The notes beneath the pieces were generated by a model. That model was not told where the DNA came from. It saw only the letters and a list, made by a program, of their open reading frames with translations, and searched no databases. 64,000 nucleotides of DNA, taken from contig OX457061.1 of the NCBI GenBank assembly GCA_949752795.1, positions 10,249,492 through 10,313,491 of the forward strand, in the 5' to 3' direction. The DNA is from Hyperoodon ampullatus. Taxonomy: Eukaryota; Chordata; Mammalia; Artiodactyla; Ziphiidae. The translations under genes were made by a program, and so were the position numbers. Positions 35,993 through 47,838 of this stretch are shown here, one piece after another (position 1 is the first letter of the stretch; every line of letters starts with the position of its first letter).

Positions 35993-38900
35993 GATCATTT
36001 TTCTCAACTGGCATTTTTACAGACAGTTTACCCCTATGGCCTACTCATTCCCTATGAAAGGTGCTGATGTTCTTTGAGTTTCCAAGGGTAGGCTGCCCAC
36101 CTCTGATTCCCTCTAACACCCCAGGACAGATGTCCTGATGGGCTTCAGCTGAGGAGGACATATGACCCCCCTCTTCCTCCTTTACCTGAGGTGAGCCTAG
36201 AGGTGCCCGAGGCTGATAAAGGTTTGATAACAGACTTTTCTCACTTTGTGTTCCTATTCTGTTCAGCTGGTGTTGAAATGCCAGTGATTCCTTCCCAGAC
36301 ACCTCTGGTGGAAATTTACCACATAGCGTAAACTACTCATGTTTATTGATAGATCCATTTCCAGAAAGAGGTCAATTAACTTGTTACACTTTAATATATG
36401 GGCTTTGGATTAGGTGAAATTATACAAGTGTGAATTCTGCTTATTAACTCTTCTATTATAAAAGAATTCCCAAGTCCTGCCACTGTTACCTTCTGTATAG
36501 TTCTCAAGTCAATCCCTTTCTCAGCATCCTTTTTACTCCTGTCTAGCTCAAAACTGAATATGCTCCTACCTGGATGACTGTGGCAGCTGGTCCCCCTGCC
36601 TCCAGGCCCTGGCGACCCAGGGTGAATGCCCAAAAGCCCAATTTGACCATTGACTTCACTGCCCAGCTTACAGTCCACTAGTGGCTCCCTCAGCTGTTGA
36701 ATCCAGTGTTCCCCCCCGCCCTTTGGTCTGCCCTGTGTCACAGCACCTCCTGCCTGCCCACTGTCCGTGAACCTGTCTGCTCGGGGCCCTGGCTTGGAGG
36801 CGTGCTGCCTCTCGCCCCCGTGTGTGTCCACGCGCTGTCGCATCCTTCTCCACCCCACCTCTACCCAGCTGACCCCCCTTCCTCCTCTAAGACTGCTCAG
36901 TCAGGCGTCGGCTTCTCCAGGAAGCTGTGTCTCTGGTGGCCCTCCCGCCACCAGGCCAGCCACCTCCCCTGGGGTCTCCGCAGCATCTCCCTGGGATCAC
37001 CTTCTTCGTCATGCTCATCATACGTGTCTCTCAGTGTTCCTCGTGTTCATTCCTCTGGCCACCCAGCAAAACAGGGATCCCTGGAGCAAGGGGAAAAGCC
37101 TCACAGCAAAAACTCGGAGCACCTTGGCCCCATGCTCCGTGGCTCCAGCACGAGTGACAGCGTGGCTCTGAGTTAACTAGAGCTCTCCCTCCGAAGTGCT
37201 CCCACAGAGCAGGAAGGGGCCGTCTGCTGTAGCTGTCCCACCGCACCGCACCCGGTTATTAGCTCTGTGATAGTCTGTCTGTGGTTCTGTAATAGTTGCA
37301 AAAGGGCCGAGCTGTTGAATCCTAATACAGGTTCTCCAGGTGGTGGTCTGTCTCCTCTTCCCTCAGTGATGTGAATGCTCTCACTGGAAAGGACACATAA
37401 GTCAGAGGCTTCAGTGAGATGGTCAGGGCTGGAACTCTTCATCACTCTGACTTGCTTCCCTCTTCCTTGGGGGTCTGGTAGGAGTGCTGGGGACAGGCAA
37501 AGGACACACACAACCTCCTAGCTCAGCACAGTACACGGTGGGGGGTGGTGTTTGTAGTCACCTGACCCAAATATGCAGCCGTTCCAGACACTCGATGTGG
37601 GATGATTAGTTTGGTTTTGTCCTATGATTGGTGTGCAGATGAACCACAGGCCTCCCCTCCGTGAGCCCGTACCACCCAAGGGGATGGTGTGGAGGCTTCC
37701 TTCCAGAGGCTCCCAGGCCCCTGCAGACTGCATGTCACGTGTGCCATGTGTAGATTTGGCTCTTCTTAAAGAGTGCAGGACAGGTTTTTAATGGTGTCCC
37801 AGTTGTTCAGGCGAAACATGCTCTAGTATCTTGAGGTTTGGGTTTTGTTCTGTCAGTGACGAGCGGGAGCAGGTGGTATAGACAGTCCATGAGATCACTT
37901 ATCAGAGTGGTCAGTGAACCCCGAAGCTTCGGGTCCACAGACCTCCCTAAGACCTTCTGGTCCTTTTTAGCTGCAGGCACTGGTGTCTGTGTCTGTCACG
38001 GCCAGGTGTCAGCAGTAAGGCCTCCTGGAGGGGGTGTCTCTGTTTGTCCTTCACAGCCCTGTGACCTTCATAGACGGCTCTGCTTGGTCACAGCACGGCC
38101 AACAGAGAGATCTGCATTGTTCTTCCACACGGTGATATCACCATCAAGGCTCTGACATTCTGAGCTGAATCCTGTAAAGATAAAAGAATACACACATACG
38201 CTCACGTCCATACATACAGATACACCCATTCATGTGAGATTCACTTCTCAGAAACAAGTAATTTATATATTCACAGAATGATCAGCTTTCAGCTAAAAAT
38301 TCTAACATTTTAGTACCACGATTTAGAATCAGGCTAAATTTGTCAAGCGACGGAAAGCGAGGTTTTTCAGAAATTGTTAGCTAGTTTTTTTCAATATTGA
38401 ATTTATAGTCACAAAGAGTATATCATAATGATGTTTCCAGGATAAAATACCAGCAGCTTAACTCTTCTGGCCACAAACGTACAGCATATATCAGTTTATT
38501 TTTGAAGATCTGAAGAATTAGCTACTGTAAATAAAGTTTCCAAGAAGATTTCTCCGGGAAAGAGGTGAACTTACAGTAATATGGGTGATATGTTATTAAT
38601 TAATAACTATGACCAGCCACTGCTTCAATTAAAAGGACAATGGATGAGAAGGCCTAATAGAAAGGATATACTGAATTTTAATCTCACAAGCACTGAAGTC
38701 TGCAGAAAAGACGAGGAAGAGTTGTTTCTGAGGCTGGTAGGAGGAGGCCTCTGGGTAAGAGATGTCACCAGCTGCTCCTTGGTCTGGGAATGTTTACTGA
38801 GCTCTGACTACACGTCTCTCTGGAGCCGTGCTCCTTTGGTTGCCAGTAATGGAAATCAACTTCAAAATAGCTTAAGGAGAAAGAGGACTTTCTTGGAGGT

Positions 38901-39523
38901 CCACAGGGGTCCCCCAGAACCCAAGGACAGCATGAGCTGGTGGGCCAGGGAGAGCGTCAGATGGGAGTGAGGATGGCGGGCACCTATGTCTCCGCTTAGA
39001 GGAGGGAATCTGATTGGCATGTTTGGCCCAAAGGACAGGCACAGGGGGTGCAGACACGGCTGCAGGTGGCGTGATATGGTAAGCAGGTTTCTTTGGCCGA
39101 GCACTGTGTGGGAGGCCACATGAGAAGCGTGCCTAGAAATGTATCCCACGGAGGTGCCAGTTGAGCTAAAGTACCCAGGATTGGCTGATCTTTTGGAGAC
39201 AGGATAATGAGAGGGGACATCCCAAGCGTGGGCAGGTGGGTATGTGCAATGCCCTGGGCTGGCATGTGGCATCTGAGGGTGGTGAAGTGAGGTGAGGCTA
39301 GACCAGGAAGCAGTCCCAGAAATGACAAGGTTGCCCTGAAGGTGGTAGGAAAGGGTTACAAAAGCATTTGGGTCTGGGGGTGGTTTGTGTGTTCAGGGGG
39401 TCAGACCCCCAGAGTCAGTCTGCTCTGTGAGGTGCCAGCTTTCCATAGCAGCCTTTAGAGCAGCCTCTCCACGCCCCCCACTGCCCCCAGTCCACCCATC
39501 CTTCCAGGGTGGAAATGACCGGA

Positions 39524-39551
39524 GGCCTTGGGCCTTGGGCCTTGGGCCTTG
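39524..39551. repeat. (GGCCTTG)4 tandem repeat
   Basis: Four exact 7-bp units in GC-rich intron sequence near the exon at 40038. Confidence 0.9.
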
Positions 39552-40037
39552 CAAGCAGCTTCCACGTGGGATCACATGACCAGGACTCCCCCTCCCAGCA
39601 GGAGCCAGGCTACGGAGAACCTTGTAATAGCATTACTATCGGCCTTCCTCCTTCCTGTTGCTCATTTATTTGACTTTAAGCAGTTATTTTTAGAGTAATA
39701 ATTTGGAGTTAATTGGTTTTCTGCCTTAAAAAATACCACCTTTTCCATGCAATTATTATGTTGAAATAGTTCCGTAGAGCTTTCCTAATCTGGCGTTCCC
39801 CGGAACACCCTCCAGAGTGGAATGGGACCTAACTAGCCGTTTGATCTGTTGTTTACTGACTGCTCTCTCCCCACCTGTGATGAGAAGGTGAACAACTCCT
39901 GGGAAGAGTTGCAGCCCTGCAGCCTCCACTTGCTCTCGCTGGAACTGAAATGACAAGGGGAGAGGAGAATATGGGGGGCCTCCCCCAAGGTAACCCGCCA
40001 GAGCCCCCTCAACCCTGCCTTTTCTCTCTCCCTCTAG

Positions 40038-40135
40038 GTCACGCGATATTTAAACTCACGTATCTAAGCAATCACGACTATAAACACCTCTACTTTGAAT
40101 CTGACGCTGCTACCGTCAATGAAATCGTGCTCAAG
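40038..40135 (+). CDS. MAPKAP1: MAPKAP1 (SIN1) internal coding exon; end of PH domain
   Basis: A 98-bp exon follows a long pyrimidine tract (cttttctctctccctctag) and ends at AAG|gtgagt. It begins in phase 1, completing the Ser449 codon, and ends in phase 0. It encodes [18 protein letters not shown] and continues to NEIVLK, about residues 449-481. This includes Lys464, another PH-domain lipid-contact residue, and much of the C-terminal PH helix. The exon joins without any stop to both neighbours. Unlike the two exons before it, skipping this one would shift the frame. The coding sequence sits in a GC-rich setting downstream of an AT-rich intron stretch, and no repeat overlaps it. Confidence 0.96.
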
Positions 40136-40544
40136 GTGAGTGTTCCTTCTCGGCCCAGACCCGGCATATGCAGGACCGGCTCCCCCCCAGCACTGCATGA
40201 GGCTCCCGGGCCGGTTTTGCAGGGTCACTGCACTGCCTACGGGTCACCCGGCTGGTGAGCACCCAGGCCTGGGCCACACCGCAGGTCAGCTGCTCTGCAC
40301 CTGCTTCAGCCGGCCAGGACCCCTTTCAGCTTCCTCCCAGTCCCCTGATAATCCTCCTTCTTCATGTGTTTATTCATTCTTTTTACGTACCATTTACTTC
40401 CCTCCAACCCCACTCAGGAGCTCCTTGAGGTTCCTGGAACAGACTCTGAGGAAATTATTGTTATTGTTTGAAGACACCTTAAAGTAATCATGATAATTAA
40501 CCTGTTCTAAACATACCCGGCTTGATGCTAGAATTGTCTGTTAC

Positions 40545-41420
40545 CATATCTCAGCAGTGCTCACGGAGCACCTTCTGTGTGCCAGGCTAGTACTCAGGAT
40601 ACTGCAGTGACAGCGAGCTTGTCCTCTTTCAGAGGAGACAGACGTTAAGAAAATTACAGAGAGGGGCTTCCCTGGTGGCGCAGTGGTTAAGAATCCACCT
40701 GCCAATGCAGGGGACACTGGTTCAGTCCCTGGTCTGGGAGGATCCCACATGCCACGGAGCAACGCAGCCTGTGCACCACAACTACTGAGCCTGCACTCTA
40801 GAGCCCATGAGCCACAACTACTGAGCCCGTGTGCCACAGCTACTGAAGCCCACGCACCTAGAGCCCGTGCTCCACAACAAGAGAAGCCACTGCAATGAGA
40901 AGCCCATGCACCACAATGAAGAGTAGCCCCTGCTCGCCGCGACTAGAGAGAAAGCCCGCACACAGCAACGAAGACCCAACTCAGCCAATAAATAAATAAA
41001 TAAATATTTTAAAAAGACTGTTAAATAAGTCACAGTGTGCCCCATGGGTGTGTAAAGAGTCAACTGACTTGGTACAGGGGGTAGGGAGGCAGGGAGAGCT
41101 GAGCCCTGAAGGATGGATGGAAAAGCACACGTTTTACCAGGTGAGGAGAGAGAAAAGGCATTTCACAGAGAGAGCAGCCTGTGACGGGGCAGAGAAGCAG
41201 GGCGAGTGCGGTGTGGCTGGGAGGTTGCACCCAAGCCCGTGTGTCTGGAGCAGAGGGGTTGCACAAGCCACACAGACTCTTGCAAAGTGGGGTCGGACTG
41301 AGAAAAGCTCCCGTGGGATCTCGTTGGTTCAGGAGATATGGGTCAGGGCCCGAGATTCTGTCTCTAAGAAGCTCTCAGGTGCTGCACAGGATGCCGTCTG
41401 CGTACCACACTCTGAGTAGC
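40545..41420 (+). mobile_element. Old L2-like repeat split by a SINE
   Basis: Left part contains 'gtgtgccaggctagtactca', right part 'gagccctgaaggatgg...agagagagcagcctg'. They form one ancient element on both sides of the SINE at 40663-41014. Confidence 0.5.
40663..41014 (+). mobile_element. Long CHR-2-type SINE
   Basis: Full head and body, (TAAA)n tail. It splits an old repeat whose parts flank it (40545-40662 and 41015-41420). Confidence 0.92.
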
Positions 41421-41529
41421 CCTGGACTAGTGATTTTCAGACTCTTCCAAACTGAGAATCCTTTCTCCAAGCCAAATCTTACGTAGAATGACCAGATAGA
41501 GAAAACAGAACTGCTTTGGCAGAACAGGG

Positions 41530-41740
41530 CTTAGAGCCAGAGGGGGCTCCTCCACCCCTGGTTGTGTGTGACTCTGACCAGTCACATCACCTCCCTGGGC
41601 CTCAGTTTCTCCTGTAAAATAGGGATCATGGTACTTACCCTGCCCTACCCCACCATAAGGCTAATATTAGCTGCTAGAGCAAATATTAAATGGTACGGTG
41701 AAGCTCCCTAAGTGATTATTCGTTCTCTTCTTAAGGGTAG
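41530..41740 (+). repeat. MIR relic
   Basis: 'cagtcacatcacctccctgg', 'gcctcagtttctcctgtaaa' and 'gggatcatggtacttaccc'. Confidence 0.7.
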
Positions 41741-41749
41741 ATGTCGTCA

Positions 41750-41995
41750 AGTAATAGTAATGAAAGTACTAAGATATACTGAGGGGTCACAAAGTGCAGG
41801 ACCTGGGCCAGGCACTTTACCTGTCCTGTCTCAAGGAACCTTCACACCTATATGAGGTAGTGATATACAGTCATTCCCATTTTCTAGATGAAAACTGAGG
41901 CTCAGGAAAAAAGTAACTTAGCCAGGGTTGTGACAGGCAGAACCAGAACTTGACCTAGGTTTGGCAGATTCCAGAACTTGTGCTCCTAACCTCCC
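41750..41995 (-). repeat. MIR relic
   Basis: 'gggccaggcactttacctgt', 'gatgaaaactgaggctcagg' and 'gtgctcctaacc'. Confidence 0.75.
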
Positions 41996-42389
41996 AGGTG
42001 TGCATAGACTTAAGGAGCTGACCAGGAGGTTTCGATGAAATGGAATTGTTTCACAGAAACATTTTGAGGCAAAGTCCTCATGGCTTCAAAAGATTTTCAA
42101 AAGTAGTAGATGAGAATTAAAAGAATAAAGCTGCTAGGAGGACAGTTTAGAGCCGAGACAGAGTAGCATGACCAGTTGGATGGAAAGCAGAGGGTTCATA
42201 GACCACCCAGGATCGGAGCCCCTTGGAACAGGCAGGGGACAGTGCCCACCTGGAGTGCCTGAAAGCAGTGAGCTAAGAGTTACCTGCCAGTGCATCCCCC
42301 GACAGCCCAGGGAGCATATGCCGCACTCGGGAGCCAGGTGGAGAAATATTCCATTACCCCGTCAGGGCTGGCGTTTTTGGGTTTTTTTT

Positions 42390-43007
42390 AATTTTTAAAT
42401 TTTATTTATTTATTTTATTTTTGGCTGCATTGGGTCTTCGTTGCTGCCTGCGGGCTTTCTCTAGTTGCAGCAAGCAAGGGCCACTCTTCGTTGCAGTGTG
42501 CGAGCTTCTCATTGCGGTGGCTTCCCTTGCTGCAGAGCACAGGCTCTAGGCTTGCGGGCTTCAGTAGTTGTGACACACGGGCTCAGTAGTTGTGGCGCAC
42601 GAGCTTGCTCCACAGCATGTGGCAGCTTCCCGGACCAGGGCTTGAACCCATGTCCCCTGCATTGGCAGGCGTATTTTTTTTTTTTTTTACCACTTATGAC
42701 ATTTTATTGGCATATGACAATTTACAAGGGTCCCTGCTGCATTATACATCACACTGAGTAAGAATCATTTAGCCATCTACATTCATTCTTACTGGATATA
42801 TTTTTACTCAAATTATAATTGAATTCCCAACACTTGATTTTAACTGTGACAAAAGGGAAAAACAGTAATTCCTTAAAGTAGGCTGCAACTGGAAAAACAA
42901 ATTTTGCTTTTTTAATTAAAATTCCTACGATGTTGAAAGGTGTACACACCTAAGGACTGAATCATGGGGCAGGCGTATTCTTAACCACTGTGCCACCAGG
43001 GAAGTCC
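42390..43007 (-). mobile_element. Long CHR-2-type SINE interrupted by a retrocopy
   Basis: Reverse body from 42390 to 42675 continues at 42980-43007 (ttaaccactgtgccaccagg). The intervening DNA is a separate retrocopy flanked by a 12-bp duplication derived from the SINE itself. Confidence 0.92.
42676..42967 (-). pseudogene. Processed 3'-end retrocopy of an unidentified mRNA
   Basis: Minus-strand insert with poly(A) tail (T run 42676-42688), an AATAAA signal (42703-42708 in reverse) 14 nt before the tail, and about 265 bp of AT-rich, 3'-UTR-like sequence. It has an exact 12-bp duplication, ggcaggcgtatt, at 42664-42675 and 42968-42979. No coding frame was recognised, and the copy appears 5'-truncated within a 3' UTR. 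It does not resemble L1 or SINE consensus that I know. Parent gene unknown. Confidence 0.8.
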
Positions 43008-43019
43008 TGGCCTTTTTTT

Positions 43020-43430
43020 TTTGTAGCCAGCATTAAAATATTCAAGGATTTTACTAGAAGGATTCTAGTAAAATTATAATCCTGTGTTTGACATCAGAAT
43101 AATTTTCACAACAGCAGATTGATGACAGAAACACAGGTTTATGACCAGTGCAAGACTGTGGAAGAACAGAGAAATCATTTTCCAGGACCAAATGCTCCCT
43201 CGAAGCAGATGCTTTTCTGCAAAATCCCCAAGGCCTATCGCCTTCCCTAAAATGTCTGTTTTCATATGAAAATGCTTGTAGAAATATTATATCATGCACA
43301 AGACTCCAGGAGAAGTCCCAGCCTGATTTATTTAGAGAGCTAATGATCGCGATCCTGATGGAAGATTAAATTTCACGTCTCCGATCTCTGATTTTTAAAG
43401 CAGTTTAAATACTTAGCCCGATCTGCCATT
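43020..43430. promoter_or_regulatory. Candidate conserved intronic element
   Basis: Repeat-free sequence directly after the SINE at 43007, with AT-rich homeobox-like cores and the palindrome GATCGCGATC at 43345-43354. Confidence 0.28.
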
Positions 43431-43709
43431 CCCAGTGTCTTCGTGGGGCTTTGCACCAACACCAAGTGACTGAGGCCCCACTTGGTAGAAATGTTGCCAT
43501 CAGAGGTTCTTCTCAGGTCGGTCTGGTCTGTCTTAGACGCAAGTAATACATGTGGTGGTTCTAGAATTGAGGAATTTCACATAAAATAAGAGCTTTAGAC
43601 TGAAACTGAAAGGTGGAAATAAGGACTAGAGGCTAATGTCAAAGAAACTATTACAAGCAGGCAACTCTCCATCAAGTTATTTTTAGCTCGTGTTTTTCCC
43701 CATAGGACC

Positions 43710-43890
43710 CATTTATTGAGCACCGACTGTATACAAGACACTTTATGTACATTATCTCATTTCATCTTCGCAACTGCCCTGCCCAGTGTAGACGTTATTA
43801 TCCCCACTTTATAGATGAGGAAAAGGAGGCCCAAGGCCACAGAGCACATACAGGTGGAGCCTCACCTTGAACCAAGCTGAGGAGTCCCAG
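43710..43890 (-). repeat. MIR relic
   Basis: 'tttattgagcaccgactgta', 'ttatccccactttatagatg' and 'caaggccacagagcacatac'. Confidence 0.75.
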
Positions 43891-44904
43891 ACCTGCCCTG
43901 ACCTTCCCACCCGAGATGGGATTGAGCTAAGCCCTGTGTGGTCCCTAATTCTGCAGGCTTCGAGGTGAATCTCAGAGGAGTCATTGGTCCCTTCAAATTG
44001 GGTTCTTCTCGTGATCGAGTGATGGAGGCTATGACTTTATTGACCGTGAAAACTCCCTATATTTTTATGCCTTAAGCTGTAAAATGCATTGAAAGTGAAA
44101 CACTCTATAGTACATAAAATTGTGCAAGTTTTAAGCCACAGCATATTAACCAGCTAATGGCAGACCAAAGGGCGTTTTTATCTTTTGATTATTACATTAA
44201 TCTTCCATTAAAATTATCTATGTGATTATCACAAAGCACTGAAGATAATAAATTTAGGAAATAGTTGGCCTGTTGAGGATCATTTTTAAATGCTTTTGTC
44301 AAGTTACATGTGCCAAAAATACACTGAAAACAGTAGATTGGTTGAGTGTGCAAACAGTCGAACCCAAAGATTGCTCTTATTAAGAATGATAAACCTCTTC
44401 TTTCCATGCATTGTCTCTAGTGTCCCAAATCGTCACCCGGCCCTGCAGGCCTCATGATTTATTGCTCTCAGCTGGTAACTTGGCGAGGCAGTGGGCCGAG
44501 CGCGTCAAGCCTTCTGTACTCACACACCAGCCTTTAACGCCTGCTGCCGGCGACCATCAGAGCAGAAAGTCTGGAGGGGACACCGTGGCAGAGCCCCAGC
44601 CCCACGCGAGGCGAGGCATCCGCACCGCCTCCCTGGGGCCCCTCGGTTTTTTCTCAGTCCGCAGAGGCCTCTCCCGCTCCGGGCGCGGGAAACGTGGCCC
44701 TCAGAGTACAATCAGCGGTGGGGGGGGCTCGTTTCTCTAGCCAGAAATATTCAGGGTTCTAGTCATAACTTTTAGACATTTGAGGTTGAAGAGAAGCAGT
44801 GTTTGTTCTCAGAAAGGCGCAGCCAGAGGGCAGCTGGGGCAGTGGAAGGAGCCGGGTCTGAGGAGGTGAGGGGATGGGGGCCTCTGAGGAGGCCCGGGGC
44901 CTGG

Positions 44905-45090
44905 AGAGCTGGTCCAGGTCCTGGCGCGTACTCTTTCTAGCTTTGTGACCTCGAGTAAATGACGTTATCATTTCTGTGCCTCAGTTTTCTCCTCTGTACA
45001 ATGGGGATAACAATGGCAGCCATCTCCTAAGGCTGTTGTGAGGGTTAAATGACTCAATCCTTGAAAAGCACTCCGAACACTGCTGCTGCT
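44905..45090 (+). repeat. MIR relic
   Basis: 'tagctttgtgacctcgagta', 'ctcctctgtacaatggggat' and 'ttgtgagggttaaatgactc'. Confidence 0.75.
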
Positions 45091-45169
45091 GCCACCGCCA
45101 CCGCCACCCAGCCGGGGGCTCATCCTCACAGCAGGCGCAGGTCTTATCTCGGCACTGCTGCCCTTCCCT

Positions 45170-45520
45170 GGCTCCTCCCTGCCTCACCTTGACTGGCCCC
45201 TAAGCTTCTGCAGTTCATGGACACCCCCTTGCTGTGTTCCACTGCTGTGCCTTGACGCATGCTGATTCTCCCCACCCCTTGTACACCCCAAACTCCTATT
45301 TGTCTCTCAAAACCCATCTCATTCATCCCCTCCACAAGCCTTCCCTGCCCCACATGTCCCCGATAGTTACTCTCCCCATTCCTTTCTGCTCCTTCTGTAT
45401 CTGTTGTCACACTTGTTCTGTTGGACACTCACTAGGCCATGAGGTCCTCGGGACAGGGACCAAGTCTTAATTTTCCCTCTGCCCCTTGAGCCAAACATGG
45501 GGTGAGGCTCAGATAAGGCA
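45170..45520 (+). mobile_element. L2 3' end
   Basis: 'ctcaaaacccatctcattca', 'acaagccttccctgccccac', 'gggacagggaccaagtctta' and 'ggtgctcagt' occur in L2 order. Confidence 0.65.
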
Positions 45521-46235
45521 GGTGCTCAGTGCCAAAGGTGATGGTGACAGTGACCATCCAGCATGGGGGGGAAATCTGAAAAGACCCCAAGAGAACCAGG
45601 TGGGAGCAGCAGCGTGGAGACCTGGGAGGCAGCTGGCTGTGCATCCTGCACAGAGTTTCCACGGCACCTTTCCCGGCTTGGACCCTGACCTCTCGGTGAT
45701 CCGGGCAGCTTGGTCCTCTTCTCTGAGCCTCACTTTCCTTTTTTATCAAATGAGCTGTAGCTAGTGGGGTGCTTGTGAGCATTAAAATACCCCAGTTGGA
45801 ACCTCTGTACCTGCTGGTGGGAGGCTGAACACAGAGCCTTGTTTTGGTTTGGTTTTCATCCCTGTGACGTCCTTGTCTTTCAGACGAGGGAAGAGGGGGC
45901 TCGGAGAAGTTATGTGCGAGCCCAGGCAGGCTGGGGCAGGACGAGGAAGCCCGGTGCACAGGCTTCTTCTGGGAGGGACCACGGTCTCTGGAATCAGGAA
46001 AGCTCCACCACTGGCTGAAAGACCTGTACCAGCCTCGTGTCTTCTCCAGGCGTGTTTTCCCATTGTGCAGTGGGCTCCGGTCCCAGCCTGCGGGGTTGCC
46101 GTGATGACTGGACGCCATGCACAGGGGAGCACTGGGTCCGGAGGGCGCCCAGCCCGGGGCAGGGCCCTTCCCTTGCTCATCCCAGGCGAGCAGAGTGGCT
46201 GGCAAGTGACTGGGCTGTGTCGTCTTGCTTTCTAG

Positions 46236-46361
46236 GTTAACTACATCCTGGAATCACGAGCAAGCACTGCCCGGGCTGACTATTTTGCTCAAAAACAAAG
46301 AAAGCTGAACAGACGTACAAGCTTCAGCTTCCAGAAGGAAAAGAAATCAGGGCAACAATGA
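46236..46361 (+). CDS. MAPKAP1: MAPKAP1 (SIN1) terminal coding exon with stop codon
   Basis: The last coding exon follows the acceptor cgtcttgctttctag, starts in phase 0 and encodes 41 residues beginning [19 protein letters not shown]. The protein ends in [11 protein letters not shown] at TGA 46359-46361. The segment completes the PH C-terminal helix and the basic tail (QKQRKLNRR). Ser510, a reported phosphorylation site, falls in RRTSFSF. With the three upstream exons the frame is continuous over about 167 residues, and the end position agrees with a 522-residue protein. No frameshift, premature stop or splice-site loss is seen, so the gene appears intact in this window. Confidence 0.96.
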   Translation, partial: VNYILESRASTARADYFAQKQRKLNRRTSFSFQKEKKSGQQ

Positions 46362-46758
46362 CACCGGCCTCCGGCTTCAGTCTGTTGCCATAGCTCAGAG
46401 CCTGCCTGCCAGGACCAGGTGGCCCTAGAGCCCACCCTGTGTCCTGCAGTCCTCGGGGAGGCCAGCCCCTGGCTCACGAGGACAGGGCTGGTGGGCTCTT
46501 GGGGAAGGGGGGGAACCCCCCTAGAACAGAGCTGGGGACGTTGCCACGGGGCCGAACCCTGAGTGGTAATGGCTTTGATTAGCAGTGCCCGGGGCCGGAC
46601 GACACCGAGAGGAGCCACAAGCTGCCCAGCCATCTTCACTGCCTGACGGCCCCGCCCGAAGATGTACATAGTCATGCCCAGACATGTCCTTGCAACTTGA
46701 TCAAATTTCTTAAACGAAGAACAAAAATGTACGGTTCTTTTTTTTTTTTCTTCCTTTT

Positions 46759-46764
46759 AATAAA
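46759..46764 (+). terminator. Proximal poly(A) signal AATAAA of MAPKAP1
   Basis: AATAAA lies just after a T-rich tract (46739-46757) and about 400 bp after the stop codon. It is followed about 30 bp later by a TGGTATGATGG stretch that could serve as a downstream G/U element. Its use would give a short 3' UTR form. Confidence 0.55.
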
Positions 46765-47832
46765 CTCTTTATCATAGTTGGTATGATGGACCATTCTTTG
46801 GGGCAGAGTATGGATTATGTTATTCTCTTTAAAATCTGTTCCCATATTGAACAGGCAGATTGGAAAAGCTATGGCTCGATTTTTCAGAAGAAATGTTTAG
46901 GATTTAGTCAATAGTTTTAACTATGCCATTTGTTTAAATGAGTGCATTGCTTTGAGGATACTATCTTACTAAAGTTAGGAAGGGGACCGAGTGATGTGTG
47001 TCCAAGGCTGCGCCATTTTCCCCTTCAGAAGCCTCCTCTCCTCGGCTCATCCCAGCACCTCTGATTTCAGGAAGGCAGGACTGCATGTAAAGCTCGGGGC
47101 TCGGAGAAGTGGGGGTCACACTGAGCTCCCAGCCAGCAGTGGTCTCTTCTGTTTCCTAAATTACAAGTCTAAGTTTCAGCTGACAGTTGGACCCGCATGT
47201 GGATTTTTCCTGGACTCGGAAGAGTCTCTGCTGTGCTGTCTCAGGGGCCTCGGCTCCGTTTCTCCTCTCCCCACAGTGCCTGCCCCCGCGTCTGAGCAGG
47301 AAGGAAGTGCTGCTTTCACTGCATCAGAGACTGCGGGGCGGGAGGAGCTGCTGCCAGGGGTCCAGCTCCCAGCGGGTGGGGGGCAAGGAATCAGGTATCT
47401 GCTGACACCACCCCTCTGGCCACACCTGATGCCTCTGTGGTCCTCGCCAGCCTCTCCAGGGTCCCTCCCAGGGTGACGTCCTTTCGCACTGGCCCTGGCC
47501 GAGATGGCAGACTGAGGTTTCATTGAGGACCTGCATTTCAAAGTTTTTTAAATCATTGTACAGGAAGCGACGTGGCTGAAACAGCCTCTCACAGTTGAGG
47601 GTCCGTTTGCACAGAGGCACCTAATGAATTCCTCTTTCATTCTGATCTTTGTTCAGCCAACAGAAGCACCCTTTTCTAATGTCTTCCATTCCTATCCACC
47701 CCAGAAACAAAAGAAATATTATTTGTAGCTTGCTATCTGTATTTGAATTTTTAGCAATTTTATATTTAGATATCTTTGAAAAATGTAAATGACTAATTTG
47801 GTCATTAAATCTTGTGACATATTCAATATTAA

Positions 47833-47838
47833 AATAAA
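47833..47838 (+). terminator. Distal poly(A) signal AATAAA of MAPKAP1
   Basis: AATAAA lies within an AT-rich stretch (caatattaaaataaaaatca) about 1.47 kb after the stop codon. No gene feature follows, so it is the likely main 3' end. The cleavage site is estimated 15-25 bp downstream. Confidence 0.6.

Larger units (their letters stand above)
19425..40037 (+). other. MAPKAP1 intron (20.6 kb)
   Basis: Bounded by gtgagt and ccctctag. It has a repeat-poor block (22.2-24.93 kb), a SINE/HAL1-rich centre (25-35 kb) and a GC-richer 3' part (36.4-40 kb) in which no gene was recognised. Unlisted stretches such as 19430-20170, 20330-21500, 27690-28640, 36000-40030 hold nothing that could be supported. 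Confidence 0.85.
40136..46235 (+). other. MAPKAP1 last intron (6.1 kb)
   Basis: Bounded by gtgagt and ctttctag. It contains two long SINEs, one of them carrying a retrocopy, several MIRs, an L2 end, and a moderately CpG-rich patch near 44560-44720. The 257-residue reverse frame at 45432-46205 overlaps L2 and GC-rich intron and was not accepted as a gene. Confidence 0.85.

Noticed and set aside
36391..37176. 155-159-codon frames on both strands
   Set aside because: Overlapping open frames on both strands in GC-rich intron with old L2-like sequence; no coding signature.
44560..44720. CpG island or alternative promoter
   Set aside because: CpG enrichment is short and modest, and no start-like exon with a donor was seen.
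45432..46205. 257-codon reverse open frame
   Set aside because: Lies in the last MAPKAP1 intron, overlaps an L2 end and GC-rich DNA where stops are rare, and shows no recognisable protein family.
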